Below, piece by piece: positions 26,044 through 35,274 of a DNA stretch of 49,094 nucleotides. Both the position numbers and the translations under genes were made by a program. How positions within the stretch are numbered: position 1 is the stretch's first letter; every line of letters starts with the position of its first letter. Under the pieces are notes generated by a model. The model made no database searches and was not told the DNA's origin. It saw only the letters and a list, made by a program, of their open reading frames with translations. The DNA comes from Paracoccaceae bacterium (GTDB lineage: Bacteria > Pseudomonadota > Alphaproteobacteria > Rhodobacterales > Rhodobacteraceae), in NCBI GenBank assembly GCA_002402045.2, contig NVUX02000006.1, positions 1 through 49,094 of the forward strand, read 5' to 3'.

Positions 26044-27366
26044 TTAAAGCCGCGCCACAAAACGCCACGCGGTTATGGCCGCAAAAGATCCGACCAGTAC
26101 GCCCGCCAATGCTTGCCCATACACCACGCCCTCTACCCCAAGCGCGCTGGCCATATACCAACATAGCGGGAACATCATCACACCATCTCGCAGCCAGTTA
26201 AACCCTGTCGACCATAGGGGCCGCCCAAGATTATTAAACGCAGCATTGCTCACAAACAACACACCTGTAAACACAAAGCCGCCAGCGGCAAGATTTGTGA
26301 AGGCCCGCACCACTTCGGCCCCCTCCGGCCCGAGCTGAAAAGTCGAGATCGCGACATCTCGCAAAAGCCAGAGCACAAGCCATGCCAGCGCGATATACGC
26401 GATATTGTAAAGCAGCGCATCGCGGAAGGTGCTGCGCACACGGTCCATATTACCCGCGCCGAAATTCTGGCCAAATATCCCGCCAACCGCGCCCGAAAGC
26501 GCAAATACACCACCAAAAGCCAGCACCGTAAGCCGCCCAACCACGGCCCAGCCTGCCACCGCGCCATCGCCAAACTGGGCAATAAAACCCGTGGCAATAT
26601 AATTGCCAAACGGCGTAGAAAGCTGGGTGGCCACGGCGGGCAGTGCGATTACAGCAAAATCCGGCGCTACTTTTCGCACATTGGCCACGCTTGGCCTCGC
26701 CGCCAGATCATGCACCTTAATCACATACCACAGCGCCAATATCGTTGTTGAGGTGCGGGCAATGTCCATCACAATCGCCGCGCCATCTACCCCGAGGCCA
26801 AAGCCAAAAATAAACAGCGGGTCTAGCGCCATGGCGATAAGCCCGGCAAAAATGGTAACCAACATCGCGCGTTTCGCATCACCCTCAGCGCGCAAAATGC
26901 CAGAGCCCACCATGCCCAGCGCCATAAACGGCAGGCTCGGCACCGAGAACAGCAAAAAGCGGCTGGCGATGGCGAGGGTTTCCCCCTTAGCCCCTGCCAA
27001 CACCAGAATATCTTCCCTAAAATACAACACCAGCGCCGCCATCAGGGTTTGCACCACCACGGTAATAACCATCGCTGAGCTGGCGTGGCGGCGAGCTTGC
27101 GCGCGGTCTCCCCGCCCAATGGCGCGGCTTACCAACGCCACAGCGGCGATCATCAGCCCGATACCCGCCGAGAGCGTGAAGAACTGAATGGTCCAGGCAA
27201 AGCCCAGCGCGGCCATGTTTTGCTCTACCCCCATGCGGGAGATCCAAAACAGCGTGGCGGCGTCGATCAGGAACATAAACGTCAGCCCGATGGTCGAGCT
27301 GAGGGTCATTTTCACAACATGCGACATGGTGGAGCCGGTTAAAAACCGGCCTTGCGGCTGGCTCAT
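26044..27366 (-). CDS. MATE-family efflux transporter
   Basis: 440 residues, about 12 hydrophobic helices in two MatE halves. Typical features include SSTIGLTFMFLIDAATLFWIS in helix 1 and the half-repeat arrangement with a GQNFGAGN loop (helix 7-8 region). It exchanges Na+ or H+ for cationic drugs or metabolites; the substrate is unknown. The start MSQPQGRFLTG overlaps the MFS stop codon in ATGA, so the two transporters are translationally coupled. The longer frame upstream reads through the MFS gene and is discarded. Confidence 0.9.
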   Translation of the reverse strand: MSQPQGRFLTGSTMSHVVKMTLSSTIGLTFMFLIDAATLFWISRMGVEQNMAALGFAWTIQFFTLSAGIGLMIAAVALVSRAIGRGDRAQARRHASSAMVITVVVQTLMAALVLYFREDILVLAGAKGETLAIASRFLLFSVPSLPFMALGMVGSGILRAEGDAKRAMLVTIFAGLIAMALDPLFIFGFGLGVDGAAIVMDIARTSTTILALWYVIKVHDLAARPSVANVRKVAPDFAVIALPAVATQLSTPFGNYIATGFIAQFGDGAVAGWAVVGRLTVLAFGGVFALSGAVGGIFGQNFGAGNMDRVRSTFRDALLYNIAYIALAWLVLWLLRDVAISTFQLGPEGAEVVRAFTNLAAGGFVFTGVLFVSNAAFNNLGRPLWSTGFNWLRDGVMMFPLCWYMASALGVEGVVYGQALAGVLVGSFAAITAWRFVARL

Positions 27367-28583
27367 ACCGCCTCCTTGGCAAAGATCGTCTCGTGCCCAG
27401 GTACAGGATGGCGCGGGATCATCATCGAAAGCCCAAGTGACACCGCCGCCATACAAACCGCCGTGATAAACACCGCCATTGGCGACCACAGCCACATGTA
27501 TCCGAGCAACGCGGGCAACACCACCGCCGCGATATGGTTGATCGAAAAAGCCACCGCCGCGGTGGGGGCAATATCTGCCGGGTCCGCTATTTTTTGGAAA
27601 TAGGTTTTCAGGGCGAAGGCCAGCGCAAAAAACAGGTGGTCGATGATGTAAAGCGCCGCCGCCAAAACCGCGCCCCAGCCAAACAGGTAAATGCCGCCAT
27701 AAGCGAGAAACACCAGCATCAGCCCGCCATACTCAATGAGCAAGGCGCGGCGTTCGCCGTAACGCTGCACAAAGCCACCCATCAGGGGGGCAAATATCAT
27801 ATTGGCCGTGAAATTAATCAAGAAAAGCGCCGTCACCTCATGCACGGCAAAGCCAAAGCGCTCGACCATCATAAAGGCCGCAAACACAATGAATATTTGC
27901 CGCCGTGCGCCCGACATGAATTGCAGGGCGTAATAGAGCCAGTAGCGCTTGCGCAGGATTATCCGCGTGTGTTGTTTGGTGTGGGATTTGAACTGCGGGT
28001 AGGCAACAACGCCGATCACGGCAATAAGAAATGCCGTAAGCCCGCCTGTCATATAAACAAAGTTGAAGCTCAGTTCAAAGGTTTGCCAAAAAATCACCAG
28101 CAGCACATAAACCACCAATGAGGCGGCCGAGCCAGCCGCAATAATCCAGCCAATAATGCGCGGCGCTTTGTCCTTATCAATCCATTGCAGCTGCAAAGAC
28201 TGGTTTACGGTTTCATAATAATGAAAGCCAAGCGACGAAAGAATGGTGGTTATGAGCAGCCCCTCAAAGCTCGGAAACCACGCGGTAATGGCCGTGGCCA
28301 GCCCCGAAACCATAAGCATCAACAGCCCCAGCCGCTGCTCGCGGATAAACACCAAAAGTCCGATTACGCCAATGGCCGCCAGCCCGGGAATTTCCCGCAC
28401 AGACTGCAACCAGCCAATAGCCGCCCCGTCAAAATCGGCCACCTCGATCACAAAATTATTGAGCAGCGCCATCCATGTGGAATGGGCGAAGGGCAGTGCC
28501 GCCGCCATAAGCACCAGCAGCGCCACGGGGCGCTGCCAGCGAGGCAGGTTTTGGGCATCTTTTAGGGATAGGGATTGTCGCAT
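27363..28583 (-). CDS. MFS transporter
   Basis: 406 residues with about 12 helices: FAHSTWMALLNNFVIEVADF near the start, REIPGLAAIGVIGLL, ILSSLGFHYYETVNQSLQL, and the second half with RYGERRALLIEYGGLML, a motif-A-like loop. No substrate signature is recognised. It overlaps the MATE gene by four bases. The two opposite transporter types in one operon may act on related compounds, which is an inference. Confidence 0.85.
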   Translation of the reverse strand: MRQSLSLKDAQNLPRWQRPVALLVLMAAALPFAHSTWMALLNNFVIEVADFDGAAIGWLQSVREIPGLAAIGVIGLLVFIREQRLGLLMLMVSGLATAITAWFPSFEGLLITTILSSLGFHYYETVNQSLQLQWIDKDKAPRIIGWIIAAGSAASLVVYVLLVIFWQTFELSFNFVYMTGGLTAFLIAVIGVVAYPQFKSHTKQHTRIILRKRYWLYYALQFMSGARRQIFIVFAAFMMVERFGFAVHEVTALFLINFTANMIFAPLMGGFVQRYGERRALLIEYGGLMLVFLAYGGIYLFGWGAVLAAALYIIDHLFFALAFALKTYFQKIADPADIAPTAAVAFSINHIAAVVLPALLGYMWLWSPMAVFITAVCMAAVSLGLSMMIPRHPVPGHETIFAKEAV

Positions 28584-28661
28584 CTGATCAGCCTTACGCG
28601 GATCACAACCGTTTGGCCAGAGTGCCGCTAAACCTTTCGCAATTTCAATACACTATTTGCG

Positions 28662-29651
28662 TTAGCTGTTCACATCCACCACCACGCGGCCCTTAATCTG
28701 CCCCTTTAAAATTGCGCGCCCCAGCTCGGGCAAATCGGCCAGTTTGGCCGGCTGAATCATCGCTTCCAGCTTGTCCATTGGCAGGTCTGCAGCAATGCGC
28801 TCCCATGCGCGCAGACGGTTATCATAAGGTTGCATCACGCTGTCTATCCCGAGCAGATTAATACCGCGCAGCAAGAACGGAATCACCGTCGTTGGCAAGC
28901 CCATGCCCCCCGCGAGGCCGACCGCCGCCACGCTCGCGCCATATTTCATTTGGCCAAGCACCCGTGCCAGCATATCGCCGCCCACGGCATCTATGCAGCC
29001 CGCCCAAGTTTCGGCTTCCAGTGGCCGCTTGGTGGTCTCGTTAATGTCTTCGCGCGCCACAATCTGGCTGGCCCCGAGGCTTTTCAAATAGTCCGCCGCT
29101 TCAGGACGGCCCGTGACCGCCGCGACCTCATAGCCGCGCGCCGCCAATATCGCCGTGGCCACAGAGCCAACACCGCCCGCAGCGCCGGTGACCAAAACAG
29201 GGCCATTGCCGGGCTTTAAGCCGTGATCTTCCAGCGCCATTACGGCCAGCATGGCAGTAAAGCCCGCCGTGCCCACGGCCATCGCTTGGCGGGTGTCCAA
29301 ACCCTTGGGCAGCGGCACAAGCCAATCAGCTTTCACCCGCGCTTTTTGCGCATAACCGCCCCAATGGGCCTCGCCCACGCGCCAACCTGTCAGCACAACT
29401 TTGTCTCCGGCCTTATAGCGGGGGTCGTCACTTTCCTCGACCGTGCCTGCAAAATCAATGCCCGGCACATGCGGATAATTGCGCACCAAGCCGCCACCGG
29501 GGCCAACACAAAGGCCGTCTTTATAGTTCACGGTCGAATAATCCACCGCCACCAAAACCTCGCCTTTAGGCAGGTCGCTCACGGCAATCTGCTTCACCTC
29601 AGCCGAGGTTTTACCGTCTTCATTTTTAGTCACAACAAGGGCATTAAACAT
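28662..29651 (-). CDS. acuI: Acryloyl-CoA reductase AcuI (MDR family)
   Basis: 329 residues, a zinc-less medium-chain dehydrogenase/reductase of the YhdH/AcuI type. The N-terminal MFNALVVTKNEDGKTSAEV, the NYKDGL motif and PHVPGIDFAGTV are family hallmarks; NADPH binding is by VTGAAGGVGSVATAIL. AcuI reduces acryloyl-CoA to propionyl-CoA, detoxifying acrylate formed from DMSP. This links to pccAB/mcm in this window, although they are about 13 kb apart. AGGAG precedes the ATG, and the DinB-like gene ends nine bases upstream. Confidence 0.9.
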   Translation of the reverse strand: MFNALVVTKNEDGKTSAEVKQIAVSDLPKGEVLVAVDYSTVNYKDGLCVGPGGGLVRNYPHVPGIDFAGTVEESDDPRYKAGDKVVLTGWRVGEAHWGGYAQKARVKADWLVPLPKGLDTRQAMAVGTAGFTAMLAVMALEDHGLKPGNGPVLVTGAAGGVGSVATAILAARGYEVAAVTGRPEAADYLKSLGASQIVAREDINETTKRPLEAETWAGCIDAVGGDMLARVLGQMKYGASVAAVGLAGGMGLPTTVIPFLLRGINLLGIDSVMQPYDNRLRAWERIAADLPMDKLEAMIQPAKLADLPELGRAILKGQIKGRVVVDVNS

Positions 29652-29660
29652 AAAAATCTC

Positions 29661-30158
29661 CTATTCCATAAACGGAAGGTCAGTATCATCGGGGGTAGCG
29701 CCAGCGGCTGTAAGCATAGCATGCACCTGCCCACGATGATGGGTTTGGTGGTTGAAAAAGTGGGTGATGAGCAAAGCGCGCGGCTTACAAACCTCGCGCT
29801 GAACGGCGCCAGAAAACCAGCACAGCACGCCTTCGATATCCGCAGCTGAAACCCGCGCGGCCCAGTCAAGTATCCGGTCATCGGCCTCTCGGCGGCGGGA
29901 AACGAGGCTAGGCCAGTCGCCGCCAAAGTCTGCACTTTCGGGGATACCTTTTTTGGGGGCCTCCCAGCCGTTAAAACGGCTCATCCAAATGGTATCGCCC
30001 CACAGAAGGTGGCTCAAAGTGCCGTGAATAGACCCAAAAAATGCGCCGCGCTCCTTATGGCGCGCCTCATCGCTCAGCCTTGAGGCCGCCATATAAAGGC
30101 TCCGGTTTTGCCAACCATTATAGCGCGCCATCGTTTGGATATATTCAGGGGTGATCAT
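29661..30158 (-). CDS. DinB-family metal-binding protein
   Basis: 165 residues. The DinB/YfiT four-helix fold shows a first His region (SIHGTLSHLLWGD) and a final LITHFFNHQTHHRGQVHAML helix, giving the three-His metal site. Such proteins often act as thiol-dependent transferases or metal hydrolases. The start overlaps the acyl-CoA dehydrogenase stop in ATGA, so the two are translationally coupled. The function in this operon is unknown. Confidence 0.85.
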   Translation of the reverse strand: MITPEYIQTMARYNGWQNRSLYMAASRLSDEARHKERGAFFGSIHGTLSHLLWGDTIWMSRFNGWEAPKKGIPESADFGGDWPSLVSRRREADDRILDWAARVSAADIEGVLCWFSGAVQREVCKPRALLITHFFNHQTHHRGQVHAMLTAAGATPDDTDLPFME

Positions 30159-31324
30159 TCACCATAGCCTTTTGGCACCGGTAAATCAGGCAGCCCCGCA
30201 GCGCGTTTTTGCAAGGCCCGCCCTATCACCACACGGCTGATCTCGGTTGTGCCATCCACAATGCGCAACATTTGGGAAAGTCGGCTCAAACGGTCCATGC
30301 CATATTGGTCGAGCAAACCACTGCCGCCCATCACCTGCGTGCAGGTATTCGCCGCCCGCACCGCGGCATCCGGCACAAACTTTTTCGCGTGCGCCGCCAT
30401 CAGCGGCCCCTCGGGCGTGCCCAGCGCATTCGCCGCAGCCTTATAAAGCAAGCGCGAGGTCACAAGGTCTGTCGCCACATCGCCCAGCATCCATTGGATA
30501 CCGTCAAGATCAAGGTTAACCCCCTTAAACATCTTGCGGTTTTTGGCATAGCTCAGCGCCGTATCCAGCGCGCTTTCAATTAACCCACAGCAGCCCGAAG
30601 CAATTGAGGTGCGCGCGATATCAATCGCCATCAACGCGCCTTGCAAGCCCTGCCCAATGGGCAAAATTATATTCTCTTCCGGCACCACCACATTGTCGAG
30701 ATACATCTCGGCCAGCGGCAAAAAGTTATAGGACGGCGTGTTGTAAAGCGGGCCAAAGCTCAGGCCCGGCGTGTCTTTCGGAATGGCGATCATCGCCATA
30801 TCTTTATGCCCCGGCGCATCGCTGGTTTTCACAACCGTCAGGTAAACATCGGCCTCACCCGCAAGGCTCACCCATGCTTTCGCACCGTTGATGGTCCACA
30901 TGCCGTCCTTCACCACAGCACGGGTATACATATTGCTAGCGTCCGAACCAGATTGCGGCTCAGACAGCGCAAAATTTGCCAGCTTGCGACCAGAACTCAG
31001 ATCCCGCGCCCATTTTTCCTTGAAGGCCTCGGTGCCATAGCCACAAGTGGCAAAGGTGCAGATATTATGCATAGAAAGCGCAAAGGCATAGGCGCCGTCG
31101 CCCTTACCCAGCTCTTCATACACCTGAATGCCATCGCCGAGCGAAAGCCCCTGCCCGCCCCACTCAGTAGGCGCGTATAGCCCCATCAGCCCAGCGGCAC
31201 CGGCTTTATCCGAAGCACCACGCGGCCACACAGCCGCCTTGTTCCACGCGACCACATTGGGCGCAATATCGGCCGCGCAGTGGGCGCGCGCTTTTTCTAA
31301 AACCGCATCAATCGAGCTGCTCAT
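30155..31324 (-). CDS. Acyl-CoA dehydrogenase family protein
   Basis: 389 residues, full length for a single-domain ACAD. The N-terminal helices, the [19 protein letters not shown] segment, [20 protein letters not shown] strand domain and the terminal helix bundle ([27 protein letters not shown]) are all present. At the usual catalytic position (Glu before GT) it has Asp357 in VDGTTEI, and the alternative isovaleryl-type position also lacks a Glu. It may still be active with a different base or act on an unusual substrate. The downstream neighbours are the DinB-like gene and acuI. Confidence 0.85.
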   Translation of the reverse strand: MSSSIDAVLEKARAHCAADIAPNVVAWNKAAVWPRGASDKAGAAGLMGLYAPTEWGGQGLSLGDGIQVYEELGKGDGAYAFALSMHNICTFATCGYGTEAFKEKWARDLSSGRKLANFALSEPQSGSDASNMYTRAVVKDGMWTINGAKAWVSLAGEADVYLTVVKTSDAPGHKDMAMIAIPKDTPGLSFGPLYNTPSYNFLPLAEMYLDNVVVPEENIILPIGQGLQGALMAIDIARTSIASGCCGLIESALDTALSYAKNRKMFKGVNLDLDGIQWMLGDVATDLVTSRLLYKAAANALGTPEGPLMAAHAKKFVPDAAVRAANTCTQVMGGSGLLDQYGMDRLSRLSQMLRIVDGTTEISRVVIGRALQKRAAGLPDLPVPKGYGE

Positions 31325-31360
31325 GTCGGGACCTTTCCTAAAGGGTTACCCGCACATATT

Positions 31361-31374
31361 TGAACGACCGTTCA
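31361..31374. promoter_or_regulatory. TGAAC-GACC-GTTCA palindrome upstream of the acyl-CoA dehydrogenase gene
   Basis: Arms TGAAC and GTTCA with a four-base centre lie 37 bases before the ATG of the dehydrogenase. The TGAACG..CGTTCA form is a common TetR-family operator. It differs from the TGAAC-N3-GTTCA sites near pccB by one spacer base, so a different regulator is probable. Confidence 0.5.
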
Positions 31375-31400
31375 GTTTTGTCAAACGCTAAATGATGCGC

Positions 31401-31664
31401 CTAGGAATTGCCTGTTAACGCCGCGCAATCACGACCTTCAGATTGGCAGGTTACCAGATCTTGATCAATGCTCACCAGCCCTAGCCCAGCTACAAGAATA
31501 TTGTAGTATCCGGCCTCAAACCCTTGCAGTTCACCCGTCATCACAACTTTGCCATCCAGCGATTTCAGCGTAATCACCGAGGCTTCTTGCGCAAGGGCCT
31601 GGCCAGCACCCAGCGCTAAAATAGCTGAAAACAGGGCGGTTTTAACATGTTGATTCATGGTCAT
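31401..31664 (-). CDS. Small periplasmic protein
   Basis: 87 residues. MTMNQHVKTALFSAILALG, an ALA cleavage site and QEASV form a Sec signal peptide. The mature part of about 65 residues, with the core SVITLKSLDGKVVMTGELQGF and two Cys (TCQSEGRDC), recalls the N-terminal domain found before OmpA or phosphate-binding modules in Rhodobacterales; this similarity is from memory and not certain. GGAG is eight bases before the first ATG of two near each other. Confidence 0.7.
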   Translation of the reverse strand: MTMNQHVKTALFSAILALGAGQALAQEASVITLKSLDGKVVMTGELQGFEAGYYNILVAGLGLVSIDQDLVTCQSEGRDCAALTGNS

Positions 31665-31683
31665 ACTCTTTACTCCAATAAGT

Positions 31684-31740
31684 TTGCCCAATTCAGTTGG
31701 GCAATTAAAACAGGCGCGCCGGTTTGGGCGCGCCTGTTTT
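31684..31740 (-). terminator. Double-hairpin terminator after the M20 gene
   Basis: A perfect 14-base stem, AAAACAGGCGCGCC (31707-31720) and GGCGCGCCTGTTTT (31727-31740) around GGTTTG, supplies a T-run on either strand. A second stem, TTGCCCAA/TTGGGCAA (31684-31704), follows in the minus direction. It separates the M20 gene from the small periplasmic gene. Confidence 0.88.
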
Positions 31741-31765
31741 ATACTCATTAGTGCTAAACGAAAGC

Positions 31766-32938
31766 TTAAGCGGCGGGCATCCGTTTTTCCACGAGTTTCA
31801 CCCAATAAGAGCAGCCCGCAGGGATTAGCTCGTCATTAAAATCATAATCAGGGTGGTGGACCATGGCGGTGTCACCATTGCCGGCGAAAATAAACGCCCC
31901 GGGGCGGGCTTCCAGCATATAGGAAAAATCTTCGCCGCCCATAAGCGGGTCTACATCGTCCTGCACGGCGTCAGCACCCGAGACCTCCCGCGCCACTTCT
32001 GCCGCAAATGCGGTTTGCTCGGGGTGGTTAACCGTCACCGGATAGCCGCGCATATAATTGATTTTAGCCGTTGCGCCATATGCCGTGGCCGTGTGCTCTG
32101 CCACGCGTTTAATCGCCTCTTCCGACTGGTCTCGGGCTTCGGCGGTCAAGGTCCGGCACGTACCCCGAATATGCACCCGCTGCGGGATCACATTATACGC
32201 CTTGCTCTCAGTTTCAAAGCTCGTGATCGAGATCACCACATTGGCCAACGGGTCAATATTGCGACTCACAACAGATTGCAGCGCCACCACGATTTGGCTC
32301 GCGACCAGCGTTGTATCAATGGTTTTATTCGGCATGGCAGCATGGCCACCTTTGCCTTCCACATGGATGTCAAACTGGTCAGTCGCCGCCATCATCGCAC
32401 CGGGGCGAATGGCAAAATGGCCCACCGGAAGGGCTGGCATATTGTGCATGCCATACACTTCCTGAATGCCGAAAATATCCATCATCCCGTCGTCAACCAT
32501 CTCTTTGCCGCCCGCGCCACCTTCTTCGGCGGGCTGAAAAATAACCACAACCGTGCCATCAAAATTCCGCGTTTCCGCAAGGTATTTTGCCGCGCCCAGT
32601 AGCATGGCCGTGTGGCCATCATGCCCACAGGCGTGCATTTTGCCTTCGGTTTTAGAGGTATGCTCCACGCCCGACGTTTCAAAAATCGGCAGCGCGTCCA
32701 TATCGGCGCGAAGGCCAATAACCTTGCCCGAAGCGGTTGATTTCCCCTTAATCACCCCCACAAGCCCCGTGCGCCCAAGGCCGGTTTTTATCTCGTCCAC
32801 GCCAAATTCTTTCAGCTTGGCCTCGACCACACCCGCCGTGCGCTCGCAATCAAAAAGCAGCTCGGGGTGCTCGTGAATATCCCGCCGCCAAGCGGTAATT
32901 TCGGGCAGCATTTCTGCAAATCGGTTAAGTACGGCCAT
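31766..32938 (-). CDS. M20-family amidohydrolase (N-acyl amino acid/hippurate hydrolase type)
   Basis: 390 residues. The metal-binding blocks of this family are clear: RRDIHEHPELLF, LRADMDALPIFE, HACGHDGHTAMLLGA, FQPAEEGGAGG and, near the end, MGGEDFSYMLE. The lid domain (about 180-290) includes GKGGHAAMPNKTID. It hydrolyses N-acylated amino acids. It starts four bases after argE ends, so the two genes form an operon. The exact substrate is unknown. Confidence 0.9.
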   Translation of the reverse strand: MAVLNRFAEMLPEITAWRRDIHEHPELLFDCERTAGVVEAKLKEFGVDEIKTGLGRTGLVGVIKGKSTASGKVIGLRADMDALPIFETSGVEHTSKTEGKMHACGHDGHTAMLLGAAKYLAETRNFDGTVVVIFQPAEEGGAGGKEMVDDGMMDIFGIQEVYGMHNMPALPVGHFAIRPGAMMAATDQFDIHVEGKGGHAAMPNKTIDTTLVASQIVVALQSVVSRNIDPLANVVISITSFETESKAYNVIPQRVHIRGTCRTLTAEARDQSEEAIKRVAEHTATAYGATAKINYMRGYPVTVNHPEQTAFAAEVAREVSGADAVQDDVDPLMGGEDFSYMLEARPGAFIFAGNGDTAMVHHPDYDFNDELIPAGCSYWVKLVEKRMPAA

Positions 32939-32942
32939 GGGG

Positions 32943-34106
32943 TTACTCCTTCAGGGTTTCGATCAGGCGGCGCAAAAATGCCTCGCCGGCTTCAAATTGT
33001 TCAATGCTAATAAATTCGTTGGGCTGGTGCGCTTGGTCAATGCTGCCCGGGCCGCACACCACCACCGAGTAGCCCTCGCGCTGAAACTGCCCTGCTTCGG
33101 TGCCATAGCTCACCACATGGGAGCCATTATCGCCTGTAATCCGCCGCGCCAGTGTTTCCGCTGCGCCCTCGGTTTCAGGCTTCAAGGCGGGGTTCACATC
33201 GCGCGCCACCACGGTAATGCTGGCCTCGGGCCGGATAGCCTTAATTTCGGCCTCCACCTCGGCTACAAACGCCTTATAGCGTTCAAACCACTCCAGTGGG
33301 TCTTGCGAGGCGGGGCAGCGAATATCGCAGCTAAAGCTGGCATCGAGCGCGGTTATATTGGTGGCCGAACCGCCATTAATAACCCCGACGTGCAGAGTGG
33401 TAAACGGCGGCTCAAACATCGCATCAATATCGTTGGGCGTGGCGGCGAGGTTTTCCTCAAAGCGCAGCCGCAACCACTCCACCAGCCGCGCCGCCGTCAT
33501 CACGGCGGAAACGCCTTGATGCATCAGCGAGGAATGAATCTCAAAGCCTCTTACCTGCGTCATAAACCCGATAGCGCCCTTATGGCCACTCACCACCTGC
33601 ATCATCGACGGCTCGCCCACGATCACAGCCGATGCTCGGGGCAGTTTTTCCGCCATCTCAGCAATCATAAACGGCGCGCCGAGGCAGCCGACTTCCTCGT
33701 CATAGCTCAGCGCTATCTGGATTGGCCGCTTTAAATTCGCCTTCAGCATATCCGGCACCAGCGCTAACCCAAGAGCATTAAACCCTTTCATATCGCAGGT
33801 GCCACGGCCGTAAAGTTTGCCGTCTTTTTCGGTCACCGTAAAAGGCTCGGTATCCCACGCCTGCCCCTTTACCGGCACCACATCTGTGTGGCCAGAAAGC
33901 ACCACGCCGCCCTCTACATTTGGGCCGACAACTGCGTAAAGATTCGCCTTTTCGCCGGTGTCATCATACACGCGGTGGCTTTTCACCCCGTGGCCCGCCA
34001 AATAATCCTCAACAAAATCAATCAACTCAAGGTTACTAACATCGGAAACAGTTGGAAAGCTCACCAGCTTTTCCAGCATTTCTCGGGGGGTGTAATGGTC
34101 GGGCAT
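32943..34106 (-). CDS. argE: Acetylornithine deacetylase (ArgE type)
   Basis: 387 residues from an ATG with AGGA upstream; the upstream in-frame ATG adds 16 residues that are not family-like. Metal blocks are LSGHTDVVPVKG, GRGTCDMKGFNA and YDEEVGCLG, followed by the lid with VRGFEIHSSLMHQG and the C-terminal CGPGSIDQAHQPNEF. It belongs to the ArgE/DapE peptidase M20 group. ArgE is the best match, but with the neighbouring peptide transporter a catabolic deacetylase is also possible. Confidence 0.85.
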   Translation of the reverse strand: MPDHYTPREMLEKLVSFPTVSDVSNLELIDFVEDYLAGHGVKSHRVYDDTGEKANLYAVVGPNVEGGVVLSGHTDVVPVKGQAWDTEPFTVTEKDGKLYGRGTCDMKGFNALGLALVPDMLKANLKRPIQIALSYDEEVGCLGAPFMIAEMAEKLPRASAVIVGEPSMMQVVSGHKGAIGFMTQVRGFEIHSSLMHQGVSAVMTAARLVEWLRLRFEENLAATPNDIDAMFEPPFTTLHVGVINGGSATNITALDASFSCDIRCPASQDPLEWFERYKAFVAEVEAEIKAIRPEASITVVARDVNPALKPETEGAAETLARRITGDNGSHVVSYGTEAGQFQREGYSVVVCGPGSIDQAHQPNEFISIEQFEAGEAFLRRLIETLKE

Positions 34107-34269
34107 GGGAATCCTATGGTTTGGAATGTACCATCCTGAAAAATCCTGACCCAATGGTCAATACCGGATAAATAGGGTGTTGTTGTTTACACAGACATAT
34201 GTTTACTTATTGGCAATCGGCGGCAAACCGCCACAGGCCCAAAGCGGCTATTTCTTCGGAGGGGTACGA
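34107..34269. promoter_or_regulatory. Divergent promoter region of argE and the peptide transporter operon
   Basis: The 163 bases between the divergent genes hold two copies of GTTTAC (in TTGTTTACACAG and ATGTTTACTTAT) and, in the transporter leader, a small hairpin GGCGG-CAAA-CCGCC (34219-34232). No confident -35/-10 pair was found. GGAGG before the ATG at 34270 marks the transporter ribosome site. Confidence 0.4.
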
Positions 34270-35274
34270 ATGGAAGACCAAAGCGCCACCGTGCTTGACG
34301 TGGCCAATTTGAAAACTGTGTTCAACACGCGGGATGGCGAAGTCCATGCGGTGAACGATGTGAGTTTTCACCTTAAACCAGGCGAACTGTTAGGCATTGT
34401 GGGCGAGAGTGGCTCGGGTAAATCCGTGACCATGATGTCCCTGCTTAAGCTGCTCCCTATGCCGCCTGCTGAAATTCGGGGCGGTAGCATAACCTTTGAT
34501 GGCCGCGATATTCGCGCGGTATCTGACGAAGAGCTTCGTAAAATTCGCGGTGGTGAAATCGGCTTCATTTTTCAGGACCCGATGACCTCGCTCAACCCGG
34601 TTTTTACCGTTGGGTTTCAGCTCATGGAGCCGCTGCGCGTGCATATGGGTATGAGCAAAAAGCAGGCCCGAGCCCGCGCCGCCGAACTGCTGGAACTGGT
34701 GGGTATTCCGGATGCCCCCGCCCGCCTAAAAGATTTCCCGCACCAGTTTTCCGGCGGTATGCGCCAGCGGGTGATGATCGCGATTGCGCTGGCCTGTGAC
34801 CCAAAGGTGCTGATTGCCGACGAACCAACAACGGCGCTGGACGTTACGATTCAGGCGCAAATTCTGGAGCTGGTTAAAGAGCTTCGCCAAAAACTCGGTA
34901 TGGCGATTATCTGGATCACGCATGACCTTGGGGTTATCGCCGAAATCGCCGACCGTGTGGCGGTTATGTATGCGGGCCAAATCGTGGAACATGCTGAGGT
35001 TAAAGAGCTTTTTGCCAACCCGCAGCACCCCTATACCCGCGCATTATTGGAAACCCTGCCCCGTATGGGTGAGGCCCGCGCCAAGCGCCTGCCCTCGATT
35101 GAAGGCCAGCCGCCCAATCTTGACCACGCGCCAACCCATTGCGAATTTGCGCCGCGCTGCAAGCACGCGTTTGACCGCTGCCGCGTTGAAAACCCGCAGC
35201 GCCGCGATGTAACCCCCGTCCATGATGTTGCCTGCTTCTGGGATACCAATGCCGGAGGTCCGATTGATGCTTGA
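34270..35274 (+). CDS. Peptide ABC transporter ATP-binding protein (DppD/OppD type)
   Basis: 334 residues. Walker [11 protein letters not shown]-loop [10 protein letters not shown], signature SGGMRQR, Walker [13 protein letters not shown] and the switch His in WITHDL are in order. The C-terminal oligopeptide-transport extension carries Cys in [15 protein letters not shown], often an iron-sulfur or disulfide cluster in this family. The start with GGAGG upstream is used. It overlaps the next ATPase by eight bases and is the first gene of the five-gene operon. Confidence 0.93.
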   Translation: MEDQSATVLDVANLKTVFNTRDGEVHAVNDVSFHLKPGELLGIVGESGSGKSVTMMSLLKLLPMPPAEIRGGSITFDGRDIRAVSDEELRKIRGGEIGFIFQDPMTSLNPVFTVGFQLMEPLRVHMGMSKKQARARAAELLELVGIPDAPARLKDFPHQFSGGMRQRVMIAIALACDPKVLIADEPTTALDVTIQAQILELVKELRQKLGMAIIWITHDLGVIAEIADRVAVMYAGQIVEHAEVKELFANPQHPYTRALLETLPRMGEARAKRLPSIEGQPPNLDHAPTHCEFAPRCKHAFDRCRVENPQRRDVTPVHDVACFWDTNAGGPIDA

